Source: Ligustrum vulgare | Lineage: Eukaryota > Streptophyta > Magnoliopsida > Lamiales > Oleaceae | Direction of reading: 5' to 3' | Length of the DNA stretch: 64,000 nt | Assembly: GCA_963555705.1 (NCBI GenBank) | Contig: OY743169.1 | Location: forward strand, 813,501-877,500 | Shown here: positions 23,462 through 34,779 of the stretch, one piece after another | How the letters are laid out: each line of letters starts with the position of its first letter | Position numbering within the stretch: the stretch's first letter is position 1 | Made by a program: the position numbers and the translations under genes | Notes under the pieces: generated by a model | What the model saw: the letters and a program-made list of their open reading frames with translations, nothing else | Databases searched by the model: none | Told to the model about the DNA's origin: nothing

Positions 23462-25903
23462 TGTAGCGACCGAGAAAATTCTATAACAATAAAAGTTAAA
23501 TTTATTTAAATTGTCGCTACGACTTCACCCGATGAAAACGTGTTCGCCTAGCCAATTAAATTATTTTAAGATTTCGAGAAAGAAATTTAAATCCGTTTTA
23601 ATCTTTATTTCCGATTCGCGATTTTAAATTTGTTCGAAATTATTATTTCATTTTGAACCCAGTTATTTTTTTTAAATTCCTAAATTTTCTTATTTTACCA
23701 TTATCACTTTTAAATTTAATCCATACAATTTATGTTACAACCAGCCAAAAAAAAAAAAAATACAACCCTTCAGATTTCTCTAACGTCTCCCCATGTCATT
23801 GCCATTCAATGACAGAGTTATTCTCCATCTTCATCACAGGAGTTACAAACCTGTTCAGCTTCAGCCCAGCCATACATGTATAGATCACCTTCCCCTCCTT
23901 TCATTTCTTGTTTCCCTCACGTCCCACACGCTGCAACTTTTGGGTAAGATGTCCATGATGATCACCTGCATAAACTCCCAAAACAACACTGCTAGCATCA
24001 TCACCAGTTCGACCAAATCAGCTCCATCACTATCAAACACACATAGAAACACCATCTTCATCATCGCTGCTTTCACCACCGGACACCACCTGCAGCGCTG
24101 CCTACACCATCATCCCCAATTCAACATCACCTAATCCAATTTCAAACACTGAAACACACCACACGCAGTCCACAAACGAAAATGCCATACCGGAACCCAA
24201 CTCGTCACCACGATCCTAAATGGCAGCCCCGCCGCACCATCAATCATCACTGCCCATCTCCCAAACCTCCAAACCCACACCAATCAATACCAAAGCCACC
24301 ACCATAAAAGGTCCACTGCCACTGCCACTTCTAAATCCCAGTCGAAAATCAAACCCAAACCCAGAAATAGAATAAGTTTAGAACCCTACCTTGAGCGCCG
24401 CCCTATTCGCCGGAAATCGCACCAACTTAAGCTTCGGTTTCGCCTCGGTTTTTCGCACATGTTCTCGCACAAAATTGCACCAAAAATCACCCAATACCCT
24501 CCCTCTCACGCACCTACGCTCGCCCCTCTCGCCGCCGCCAAGGGATGGCGACGTTGTAAGGCACGACGGCCTGGAATCCGCGAAGGGCGATGCCCTTCGC
24601 CTCCCTCTGTTCGTCTCTCTCTGTTGAGAGAGATGAATTATATAATTATATATATATTTGATTTTCAGATTTTGCCTATTAGTCCTAATCTTTTCAAAGT
24701 CTTTTAATTCAGTCCCTGATATGTTTAATATGTTTTAAGTTCAGTCTAATTTTAATTATTTAATTCAGTCCCTCCAGTTGAAAAACATTTCATCTCAGCC
24801 CAGAAGTTTTTGAAAGTTCTGAATCAGTTCCAAAATTAATTATTTACGTGAAGTAGCCCTGGATTTCTTACAAGTACACTATTTAGTCCTTAAAACCTTA
24901 TTTTACACAAATTCACATTTCTAAAATTGATTATTCCAAAGTATGAAATGGAAATGGGTAGAGAGAGAAAGAATCTGATTTTTTATTAAATTGTGACTTT
25001 CGAAAATTTGTACCTTGGCCCCTAACTTTTAAAAGTCATTCAAATCAGTCCCCAGGTTTTAAAAATGATTATTTCAGCTCAAGTTTCAAAGTATTCATTT
25101 TGGTCCCTAAACTTTCAAATCATCAATTTCAGTCCTTAAATTGTAAATTATTATTTTTAAACTATAAATTTCTAAAGACTAAGGCAACTTATGGGCTAGA
25201 CGAAGCGTACGGAGAATTAAAGAATGGAAGTCATTTCACGCTCAACTTTGCACTCGTCGGATATGAGGTAGACTCATACTCTATAATTTATTTAGCTATG
25301 ATTTGCATGTGAATCTGAAATTATGTAAATCATATATGATGTTATGTTCATGTGATTAACCATGAGGGGTAAGACGGGCATATGCTCTCCCAAAAATGGT
25401 GTAAGAAGAAGAAATGTTATATGCGCTATAACTTCCATGCATAATTGCATGTTGAATTAAGACAAGACAAGGCTACTTTCCGCACTTATGTGAATATGTG
25501 ATATGTTATGATGTTATGAGAAATATGTCAGCATGATTACATGTTTATGTGCAAATTTATGGATTAAGTGAATTATTCGGTTATGAGTTTACTGAGTATT
25601 TCTTAGAAATACTCACCCCGTTATTAACAATTTTTGCAGACTTCGGAAGCGGTAGCGAGTGATGGACACAAGTGGCAAAGAAATAATTAAATGTTATTTT
25701 AAAAATTCCGTTTAAGTCGAACTTTATTTTATACTGACTATGGAGAATTTGGATTTTATTTCTATGAATGATTTGAAAGAATATTTTATGCAAAAATTTA
25801 AAATTTCATTTATTCTCGCTAAATGAATATTTTTTTTTTTTTTTGAAAATGAGTTTGAGACGATGAAGTGGCGTTTCGAGTATTTAGAACTCGGGGCGTC
25901 TCA
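23462..25903 (+). mobile_element. solo LTR, target duplication GAACT
   Basis: It starts TGTAGCGACCGAGAAAATTC and ends AACTCGGGGCGTCTCA. GAACT at 23457-23461 is repeated exactly at 25904-25908. It is 2442 bp. A GC-richer stretch (about 23780-24630) with many CAC/CATC triplets gives several short ORFs in different frames (for example 23793-24134 and 24391-24627); none shows a domain. A related fragment lies at 8165-9186. Confidence 0.87.
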
Positions 25904-25993
25904 GAACTGCTGGCCTACACTGGAGTTTAGTCAAACTAAATTTAAGTGATGGATTTTTAATTGAAAAATGAAGGTCGGTCGCACAAGAACGGG

Positions 25994-26010
25994 CCCTCCT
26001 TCTAGCGCCA
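25994..26010 (-). other. primer-binding-site candidate of the minus-strand element
   Basis: Minus-strand TGGCGCTAGAAGGAGGG, three bases inside the 5' LTR. It starts with TGG as tRNA-primed sites do. The matching tRNA was not identified. Confidence 0.55.
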
Positions 26011-26013
26011 ATT

Positions 26014-26653
26014 TGTTGACGTCACTTTTGTCACAAAGCTGGTCAACAAACAAAATGAATTGATCTTTGACTTATCATGTTGAGATAACTTGATTTTGAG
26101 ATTTTTGGCTAAACAACCAGGTTATATAACTGAATTCTAGATAGTATGTGAATTTATACGAGGTGGAACTTCAGATCACCGACTACGGTCTGCACATGTA
26201 TGACCTGACACTCAGGTCGACATGTGTATGACCTGGCATTCAGGTCTGCATTGTATATGACCTGGCATTCAGGTCTGCATTGTGTATGACCTGGTATTCA
26301 GGTCTCCAAGCGTTTGGACCTGAGCATCATGTCTACAAGTCATTTGAAGTTAAAAGTTTTTCTTTGAATCAATAAATTGCTCTCTCTCAAATGAACATAA
26401 AATTCCCCTATTTATAGGCAAATTGGGGGTAGACATATTTACATATTTGATCCGTCATCTAATAATTACACAATGGGGGCAATCTCTAATAGTTATAGGC
26501 AATTTCACCCCTATCTTCATATAAGTATCATATTGACCCTTTGAGTTTATCTTGAGTAGTCTTGATCCTTAGTTTGACGTAGAACTTGACCAATAAGCTT
26601 GTTGACCACTGAATGGCGACTCTTAACCTTGACCCAAATTTATGGGTGCAACC
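26014..26653 (-). repeat. 5' LTR (element on minus strand)
   Basis: Begins TGTTGACGTCACTTTTGTCA on the plus strand and ends TTATGGGTGCAACC. Direct repeat of 17669-18315. Includes a second copy of the 28-29-bp repeat array (about 26190-26325). Confidence 0.85.
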
Positions 26654-26658
26654 GTTTT

Positions 26659-27257
26659 CATAGGTTTAGCATCTGAATATGAGGTTGAAGCATCTAGGTA
26701 TTGCCCAAACCCGCCACTGTTTGAGCTGAGCTGGTGGTGCAACCCAAGCATGCCGATTGTGCCACCAAATAGAGGCATATACTTGGATGTTGAAGGTGAA
26801 ATGGTGGTGCCCTTCTACGTAAAGAAAGGTTGAGATTAGAAAAACTGGCTGGAATTGTTCCTGTACCAGTGGCAGCTATTATTGATGGTTTAGCTTGGCG
26901 CATAAGCCATTCTATAGTCTCACCATCAGACTTGAGACCTAATTCTTTGGTCAGCTGGAACACTCTGGTTGCACATAAGGCCAGCATGCGAATGCGCCTC
27001 CCTCGGCCATCCACCTTGGTGTGTCGATCCTTGGTTGGTTTCTTGGACACAGAAACATTCTTATTGATGTTATTATCATTATTATTATTGATGGTGGTTA
27101 TAGGAATGGAGGAGGTGGTGGTGGTGGTAGTGGGACGGTGGGCGTACGGGGCATTGACGGGATCAGGCTGACTTTGCTGGTGTTGAGAAACCAGCTAGAG
27201 AAAATCTGGTTCTTTGGAACCACTTTTACTCCCTTGGTTTTTATTCTGCAACTCCAT
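26659..27257 (-). pseudogene. N-terminal part with TCP domain of the class I TCP pseudogene
   Basis: ATG is at 27257-27255 on the minus strand (MELQNKNQGSKSG). A TAG stop follows at 27195-27197, then a QSQPDP and T-rich stretch, then an almost complete TCP domain: [19 protein letters not shown], the helix [16 protein letters not shown] and GTGTIPASF. The [23 protein letters not shown] pattern is class I (PCF), nearest to TCP14/15/8 by eye. Around 26810-26822 the frame shifts, and in the new frame [15 protein letters not shown] continues in typical TCP style to the edge of the retrotransposon. No introns, as in most TCP genes. It is broken by a stop, a frameshift and the 9-kb insertion. Confidence 0.8.
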
Positions 27258-27372
27258 AGAGTTGAGTTTTGTTGTCAAGAAAATTTTCTTGATATATCTC
27301 AAACATTTAGGAGATGCATAAGAGGATAGTATGTGTGTTATTAATGGGAAGACTTTAGAGTCGACCGAATAA

Positions 27373-27557
27373 GCCCTTGTTTGATTTTCATACTTTTTGA
27401 AAAAAAAGAGTTTTGGATATTAGTTTTGGGAAATCGTGTGGTTAAAAAGTGATTTGAAAAGTAAAAAATTGTGGGCTTGATTTTTTTGGATGGTTTAGAT
27501 TGATTACTGTAGAAAAAGAAGTATTTTTATGAGAAAATATGGTTGTCAAACAAGGGT
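27373..27557. mobile_element. Tourist-like MITE
   Basis: Left end GCCCTTGTTTGATTTTCA and right end TGTCAAACAAGGGT are inverted repeats. Flanks TAA and TAG give an imperfect 3-bp duplication. It lies just upstream of the TCP start codon, in what would have been its promoter. Confidence 0.7.
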
Positions 27558-28004
27558 TAGGTGAAATTGTGATTTGTGGGGCTTTTCTTTCCCATCTTCT
27601 CTTTAGTGGTGCCTATGGGCCAATGCCCACCCAAACTCGATTCGCCTCGTTAGAAAACTCGAGATCGGCACAAGGCCCCTGTCATGTAGGACCTAACCGA
27701 GCTATTGCCACCCTTACTTCCCTTGTGGTTGATTGTTATAAATTAGAACCTAAATTTATTTATTTATTTACAAGAGCAATGAGAAAAATATACACATTTA
27801 GTAGTTCACTCTCCGTTTGAGAGTTAAGTACGCCTTCCAACATTGTGTTTGATTAAAACAATTGGCATGGAAAACATTTTCCATGCATAAGCATGTAATG
27901 CATAAACTAAGTCATTTTCTTGAAAAATCTTTTTTCACCATTTTGCTAAGAAAACTTTTTCCAACTTACATGAAAAATCTTTTCTTTTCCACCTATTAGA
28001 AATA
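27558..28004. other. spacer before the endogenous virus
   Basis: No gene recognised. Contains GGAAAACATTTTCC and repeated 'gaaaaatctttt' phrases that look like remnants of another TIR element. Confidence 0.4.
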
Positions 28005-28016
28005 AAAATAGATGAT

Positions 28017-28402
28017 ATGTATGACAAACTATTTAAGGTACAAAAACTCAAAAATCAAGAGTATAAAATGTCGATAAGTGAATATATTGAAGATCTAAAA
28101 ATATTAATGAAATCATTAATAAGTGATGTTCAAGAAGTAAAAAAATGAATTAAAAGAAGTAAGAAATGATATAAATATACTAAAACTAGATATTAGAGAA
28201 TTCAAAGAAAATAATAAAAATAAAGATAAGAAAATAGACAAAAAACTCATAAAAAAAGAAATACTAAGAATAGGAAAGAAACACTTTGAACAAGAAAAAA
28301 TTATAATAGAAGCGGGAAGTATGGATGATGAATTTAGAAAAAAAATATTACCAAAAATACTAGAAGAAGAATTAGAATTACAAAAATCCATAGAAAAACT
28401 TT
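28017..28402 (+). pseudogene. small coiled-coil ORF of the endogenous virus (virion-associated-protein-like by position)
   Basis: It opens with MYDKLFKVQKLKNQEYK and is Lys/Glu/Ile-rich with heptad-like spacing. The first frame ends at a TGA near 28146. The following frame continues the charged helix (KEVRNDINILKLDIREF) to a TAG at 28400-28402, so a frameshift splits it. Caulimovirids often carry a coiled-coil virion-associated protein just upstream of the coat gene. The assignment is inference from position and composition only. Confidence 0.5.
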
Positions 28403-28446
28403 AGGAAAATTAAAAGCTGAAGAAAAAACTGAAGAACAAGATAAAA

Positions 28447-29780
28447 ATGAATGAAGAATTAGATTTGCTGATAGAAAATTTTGACCAATTAAGCCTAGAA
28501 AATTTTAATGAATACCAAGTTTTAATGAATACTGGAGGAGCACCTAGCCCAACTCCAATAGGAACTTCCAAACAAGAATTACCAGATTCGGATGAAAGTT
28601 ATGCACCTTTATATAGTAAACCACATCAACAATATTATGATAGAATCAGAGATATACAACCACCTAAAGAGAATAAATATAAAAATAGATTTGAACCAAA
28701 TAATAATTATGATAAACCTATTAATCATAGAGGAACAAAACTAGATTTGGATTGTAAAATAGTTACTAAAAAAGCCTTATTAACTTTGGCAGATTCAATG
28801 ATACTGTTCTTTTTATACAATAAAGATGACACACGGGAAAATAATGATAGAATGATAAATTTTTTAGTTGCATCTTTTGAAAGCCATGTTAGAAATTGGT
28901 GGGAAGGAATAAATAGTGATACGAAAGCATTAATAAGAAGAAATGTACAAATGGAACTAATAAAATCAGATAGAAAGGGTATAGAAAAGTTAGTAGATTA
29001 TATTGCGAATGAATTTTTAGGAGAAATTGGATAAGTAATGTTGAAGCAGAAAAAATTAGAGAAAAAGATAATGCAAGAGTGAGATTAATAAATTTAACAA
29101 TATGTGATATGTGTAAAATCAAAGAATACACTTGTGAATTCAAAAAATACTATTATGTCCAATTCTATAGTAATGAAAATTAAGAAGTATACAGAGATAT
29201 GTAATACAATAAATTACCAGGTTTATGCGGAATATACTTTAAAATAGAATTTGAAAAATTTATCATAGATAATCTTGGAACACCTAGAACATTAAGATCA
29301 AGGATAAAATTCATATTTGAAAGATTGGCATATATATGTCAACAAAGACAATTATTAAAGAAATCAAGAAAAGTAACTAGAATATGTTGTGAAGATATGG
29401 AAAACCCAATCCAATGGGGATGCAACCCTGAAAGAAGAAAATATAATAAAAGAAAATATAAAAATAGAAAGTTTAAAAAATTTTAGAAACTTTAGGAAAA
29501 GATATATAAAATCGAAGAGAAGATATTACAAAAGAAGATATAATCAAAATAAAAAACAGAAAAATAGAACTTATAAAAAAAGACAAAAGCCAATGCAAAT
29601 GCAAATGCAAATGTTGGAATTGTGGAGAAATGGGAGATATAAGCCTTGATTGTAACAAAAAGAAAGTTAAAATATTACAAAAAGAATGTTTAGAAATAGA
29701 AAGTGAACTAAGTGAAATATCTGATATTGAAGAATACTATGGTCAAGAAGTCTATATAAGTGAAACAGATTCATAAAGCA
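28447..29780 (+). pseudogene. coat-protein pseudogene with zinc knuckle
   Basis: The first 195 codons are open (28447-29034), with an acidic N terminus and a capsid-like core (ESHVRNWWEGI, then DYIANEFLGEIG). The frame then shifts near 29030, and stops fall near 29180, 29202 and 29484. Basic Lys/Arg-rich sequence follows (about 29420-29600), as in the nucleic-acid-binding part of caulimovirid coat proteins. At 29612-29653 is CWNCGEMGDISLDC, where the usual histidine of the CCHC knuckle is aspartate. An acidic tail (ESELSEISDIEEYYG) closes the region. In the family this protein forms the capsid and the knuckle binds RNA. Here it is broken. Confidence 0.75.
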
Positions 29781-29868
29781 ATGAATTAGAATCAGAATAG
29801 AGAAATAGAAGAAATAGAAAGAAATAAGAACATAGATAAACAAGAATATGAAGGAATATAAGGTTATG

Positions 29869-31113
29869 GATTAAAAGTAACTTTTGATAATAATAAGTTC
29901 AGGAAAATACATAAATTATCATTAGATTTGAAAATAGGAAATGGGAAATATTAGATAGAATATGGATAAGAGAAAGAGTAGCAATAAATGAATATAATAA
30001 AATTGAAAGAGCAATAGATGTTAGAACTACTCAAGGAACACACAAATTAAATATTTTAACAAAAAATACGGTTACAGTACTATTAACAAAGATCAATAGA
30101 AAACAAAGTGAAAAGATCCAATATGTTTATTTAGCAAGTATCCAAATAATGTTTAAAACCTTGTTTAGAGAAAGATTAGATTCACCTTTGAGTCTTTGAC
30201 TATAAGTTTACATGATTAAAGAATTATAAATTTAAAAGACTGTCATTTAGGAACAGTACAAGGAAATCTAGCATATAAGAAATTAATATTTACATGTTAC
30301 CCAAAATATTGGATATCATTGAAAGACAGAAATTTTAATGAAGTTTTAGAACTACATTTCAAATTACATAAAGATGATATAGTGGAACCAGGAGATAAAA
30401 TTATGACTATAGAATATAGGGTATTATACACATTTACTAATTCTAATTATGGAAACATTTATTCTAAAAAATCATATATTGAAATTCATAAAGAATGCAA
30501 AGATTTTGGTAAAGCTGTGGAAACAGTTAAACAAATAAGTTTAGTCCCAAGAAATTACGAACTTACTACAACAAAAAATAAACCAAAAATTATAGAGTTA
30601 AGAGAAGAAGAATACCTTAATAATAACATAACATTTGAAGATGGCAGATTAATTAGAAGATCAACAAGTTTATCCAATAGAAAATAATTAGGAGAAACTA
30701 GTAATACAAGAGAAATAGAACTTCATAGAAATGCCGAAAATATGAAAATAGAAGGTGAATATTTCAATGGAAAATAACATATAAAAAGATCAAATATATT
30801 AATTGACACAGGAACTAGTAAATGTCATATAGCTTTAAACAAGAATAAATGATTAATATCTCATAGAACTGATCCGTATAGATATATAAATTTTGATGGA
30901 CAAATACATATGACTGAACTTGAAGTTAAAGTACCAATAAAAATAGGATGAATGAATCTCTTAGTACCATGTCATGTAAATAATAGTATGGTAAATTCTC
31001 ATGTGTTATTAGGAATGCGTTTCCTAGATGGATTAGAAGATTATAGTATAAAACGTGAAGGATTATATATAACCCATAATGGTCAAATTATACTATGTAG
31101 AAAAGCTGAATAA
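29869..31113 (+). pseudogene. movement protein joined to a first aspartic-protease-like domain, pseudogene
   Basis: A 30K-superfamily-like movement protein spans about 29940-30560. It includes the LKDCHLGT block, then a part that is open from 30319 to 30687 (VLYTFTNSNYG, AVETVKQISLVPRNY). A stop near 29950 and a frameshift near 30200 break the front. In the same frame after TAA at 30685-30687 comes ILIDTGTSKCHIAL (the DTG at 30805-30813), then VNSHVLLGMRFLDGL, a retropepsin-like pair of motifs. The frame ends at TAA 31111-31113, directly followed by the ATG of the polymerase ORF. Movement proteins open plasmodesmata for the virus. A protease-like fold in this ORF is unusual. Confidence 0.65.
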
Positions 31114-33020
31114 ATGAATAACCAAACAAGTTTTTCATTGGCTATTTATATTCAAGTTTCTATTGTCGAAACAAATATAACAACGTGTGCATTAATTGAC
31201 ACAGGAAGTGATATAACAATATTCAAAATTTTCTTAATAAAATCATGGAATACTAATGGAAAGATAAAAATTACAAGAGTAACAAAAGAAAGTACTCAGA
31301 TAATTAATAGTGCTGATAAAATTGATATAATACTTGGAAGTAAACAAATAGTTGTAAATAAAATATATAATTACAACAAATTAGAATGTGATATATTACT
31401 ATGGAATGACTTTATACAACAATTCCAATATTATAAACAAAATAATTACATAATAATGTTACAAATACCTTGTGGATATTTACTAAAAATACTAAGAGAA
31501 TTTAGACATTATAGAGTTCAGGCAACACAGCGTGGTGATAAATGAGACAAAAAATCAATTACACAAAATGAAATAAAAAATAAAAGAATAATGTATAAAA
31601 AAGTCTTAAAATGAACATACAAACAAACATGAAAAAAATCATTGATCAATTTGTGGAGAAAATCCATAATTATTTTGGAAACCACATCATCTAAAAGCTA
31701 AAATAGAATTAACAGAAAATGTTATTTTAAGAGTTAGACCAATGATGTAAACCATACAAGATACACAGGAATTTAAAACTCAAATAAAAGAATTACTTAA
31801 CCAAAAATTAATCAGACCTAGTAATGGACCCCATAGTAGTCCAGCTTTCATGGTTATGAAACATTTCTAACAAAAAAGAGGAAAAGATAGAATGGTGATA
31901 AATTATAAAGAATTAAACAAATATACTAAATTTGATGGATACTTTTTACCAAATAAAGAGGTACTAATAAATCTTGCAAAAGGAAAATAATATTATTCTA
32001 AATTTGATTGTAAATCAGGATTTTGGCAAGTAAAAATGGAAGAAGATAGTATTCAATATACAGCATTTAGTACACCCCAAAGTAAGTGTGAATGGATGGT
32101 TATGTCATTTGGTTTAAAAAATGCACCACAAATATATCAAAGAAGAATGGATAATATATTTAGAAAATTTAATGAATTTTTAATTGTCTATGTTGATGAT
32201 ACATTAATATGTTCTAATAATAGAGAAAAACATAGAAGTCATGTGATAAAATTTATAAATGAATGCAAAAAGAAGGAATTGTTCTTTCAAAAAACAAAGT
32301 TATAACAGAAAAATAAGAAATTGATTTTCTTGGATTATCAATAGATAAAAGAGGAATAAAATTAAAAACTCATATATCTAAAAAAATAGAAAGTTTTCCA
32401 GATAAATTAGGATCCAAAGAACAAATACAAAATTTTTAGGATGTTTAAATTATGCAGAATGATTTATTGAAAATCTCTCAAAAAAGAGACATAAAATTTA
32501 GATTTTACTTAGAAAAATAAATACTAAAGGATGAAGTGATGAACACACAGAAATTGTCAAATCACTCAAGGAAGAATGTAAAAATTTGTCAAAACTAAGA
32601 TTACCAGATGAAAAAGATAATATAATAGTTAATATTGATGCCTCGGATAAATATTGGGCAGCAATATTAAAAACAGATCTTAATGAAATTTGTAGATACT
32701 CCAGTGGAACGTTTAACCAAGCAGAAATAAATTATACTACCCATGAGAAAGAATTGTTAGCAATTATCAGAGGAATAAAAAAGTTTTAGTTATTTTTATT
32801 ATCCAAAAAATTCATTGTTGAAACTAATAATTCTCAAGTTACAGGCTTAGTAAAAAATAAGTTATTACCAGAACCTCAATATAGGAGGCTCCATAGATGG
32901 CAAGCCTATTTGGCATTTTATAATTTTGATATAGTTCATATTAAAGGTATCAATAATTATCTTGCAGATTTTTTAAGCAGGAATATTGAATTTGCATCTA
33001 TAATATCAAAAAAAATTTGA
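31114..33020 (+). pseudogene. protease-reverse transcriptase-RNase H polyprotein pseudogene
   Basis: The ATG overlaps the previous stop (TAAATG). A second protease has ALIDTGSDITIFK (DTG at 31198-31206) and CDILLWNDF, where relatives usually have G in place of W. The first frame ends at 31543-31545. Reverse transcriptase follows in another frame (about 31730-32305): KLIRPSNGPHSSPAF, KFDCKSGFWQVKM, MSFGLKNAPQIYQ and the catalytic YVDD at 32189-32200. Stops lie near 31749, 31869 and 31989 in this frame. A frame break follows 32303. RNase H is open at 32586-32789 (IDASDKYWA, THEKELLAII) and, after a TAG, runs to VHIKGINNYLADFLSR and a stop at 33018-33020. Catalytic motifs are visible but the chain is broken many times. 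Confidence 0.85.
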
Positions 33021-33037
33021 TAGATGCTAAATAGCGA

Positions 33038-34081
33038 ATGAACTTCCTCACAGAGGAAGCTGAAGATATAAAACTTGGAATTGAACAACTAGCAGAGACT
33101 CTCCAAGAAAGTTTCAAGCAATTGATGAAAATCTCAAAATTTCATTACAATTATACTAAGAAATTAAGTGATAACATAATTGAGATTGAATCTCAGTTTG
33201 AATCGTTAATTACCAAACAAGCTGATACCAAACAGGTTATATCAAAAATACAAACATGTACATCTTCTGGAAGTAGTGGTGGACCAACGATTAAAAGAGA
33301 TGAACCAAGTCCCAAGAAAGTTGTCATAAATGAAGCGAGTCCTCAAAAAATAACAATCAATGGCAAAGATGAACATACAAGAGTAGTCAGAATTCGTGCT
33401 GAGGAGGAAGACGATTCCCTTTTTTTACCAAAAGAAGACGAATATAAAATTACTGTCAAAGTTATATATGAACTTCAAGAATGTGATTGTTATTACATTT
33501 TGTCTCGAGATCATGTATACCCACGATTGATCGTTACTCATGGAAGAGATCCCGTCATGAAAAAAATGGCAGCTAATTATGGATATTTGGATCTTATCTA
33601 TCCAGGAAAAGATCTGAAAGAAATTGAAAAATTTGATAATTTACTAAAAGGAGAAATTTCAAAGTTTGCCCAAGGAAGACCCATGTATTTAAAATTTTAT
33701 TCGATCAGTCCTGAAATTGATGGAATGATGTATTATCCTGCTGAGCATATTATCACGATTGGGTATGTTGCTCGAAATTTTCAAATTGAAGTTGGAAAAA
33801 ATACCAAACCAGTACCAAATATTACAAGATCATGGTTTAGATCTTGAAGGGTGTTGGGAATTAAGGTTCTCTACAACATTGCCAAAAACTTGTATGACAA
33901 AAAATTCAAATGCATATGCCAGTATAATGGATGGACCCTACTCACTAATGGAGAAAAAGAAAATTCAACAATCTTGAAAGAATATATCAACAAGTTTGAC
34001 ACTCATCAAATCCATGGAAGCTTTGCTACCTTACAAGAGGCGTGTATAGCCATGAATTGCACCACATACCAACATAATTGA
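33038..34081 (+). pseudogene. 3' ORF of the endogenous virus, transactivator position, one in-frame stop
   Basis: 269 codons are open from ATG 33038 to TGA 33845-33847. The same frame then continues open to a TGA at 34079-34081, so one nonsense change is the only break in 347 codons. The N terminus looks coiled-coil (LGIEQLAETLQESFKQLMKI), followed by a Ser/Gly-Pro linker with repeated SP(K/Q)K blocks and a mixed alpha/beta C-terminal part (HVYPRLIVTHGRDP, MYLKFYSISPEIDG). Caulimoviruses, soymoviruses, cavemoviruses and solendoviruses place the translation transactivator/inclusion-body protein here. I saw no motif that proves it. It is much better preserved than the polymerase. Confidence 0.55.
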
Positions 34082-34779
34082 TGGACAGGTGGAAGCTACT
34101 TGATAAATCTGCTTTAAAACAAGACAGCACAATGTAGGGGTCATGTGAAGACTAAAAACAATAGAGTGATAGGTGTCCGTATAATGTAAGGGCCATATAA
34201 ATAATAGAGGACATGTGTGTCCTTGTAATATATAATAGAAGACAGGTGTGTTCTTATGTAATGAAAAGTTGTAAAATTGTTAGACCGATGAGCAGTGATG
34301 TAATTGTGTCCAATGAAACATTATAAATAAATGCCTCCGGGCTAGTGGAAAGATAGAACTCACTTGAGCACTCAGTTTGTGAGAAAGCCAAAAAATTTCC
34401 TGTCTTTGAAAATTCTCATACCAATTTTGTGTCAATCTTCATATTATCAATAAAATCTCAATCTACTTATCAGATTATGATGAGTTTCTAAATTCTTGTC
34501 TTCTAAATTCTATTCCCAAAAAGAAGAAATATTATTAAGAAAACTCTCTACACTCTGTCCTAAAATATTTTCCATCTAAAATGTTATATAGTGAAGGCAT
34601 CCAGGTTTAACTAATAACCCGTGAAGGCAGGAGGCCATTGAAGGGTGTGGAGCAGAAACCTATAAGTCTGAAGGTCACTAATAATAGAAGGAAAATACAA
34701 AGGTACTGAGAACAGCAAAAGAGGTTAGTATTCTTAATATATCTATCTTTACGGAATTAGGAGGAAGAAGAGCTTTAGC
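34082..34779 (+). promoter_or_regulatory. viral intergenic region: promoter, poly(A) signal and leader
   Basis: TATAAATA at 34322-34329 and AATAAA at 34449-34454, about 120 bp apart, are arranged as in pararetroviruses, whose terminally redundant RNA starts shortly after the TATA box and ends after the poly(A) signal on the second pass. Upstream, 34140-34260 has three loose repeats of GACAGGTGTG/GACATGTGTG-type sequence. GGTACTGAGAAC at 34702-34713 is a weak candidate for a tRNA-Met primer site. Confidence 0.65.

Larger units (their letters stand above)
17669..26653 (-). mobile_element. non-autonomous LTR retrotransposon with minisatellite arrays, inserted in the TCP pseudogene
   Basis: Direct LTRs lie at 17669-18315 and 26014-26653. 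Orientation is minus: next to the right LTR is TGGCGCTAGAAGGAGGG on the minus strand (primer-site position), and next to the left LTR is the minus-strand tract CTTGGGGGACATT (polypurine tract). GTTTT flanks both outer edges (17665-17669 and 26654-26658), assuming a one-base change at the left LTR tip. The interior has two tandem-repeat families and no gag or pol that I recognise. Two solo LTRs are nested at 21185-22625 and 23462-25903. Tat/Ogre-lineage plant elements are known to carry tandem repeats in a 3' non-coding region, so a Tat-derived non-autonomous element is my inference. Confidence 0.82.

Noticed and set aside
23653..24707. ORFs inside the forward solo LTR
   Set aside because: Different frames, no domain, and the whole interval lies between LTR ends with a perfect target duplication.
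27021..27329. Plus-strand Gly-rich ORF
   Set aside because: Antisense of the TCP N-terminal region, where codons for threonine repeats give the glycine run.
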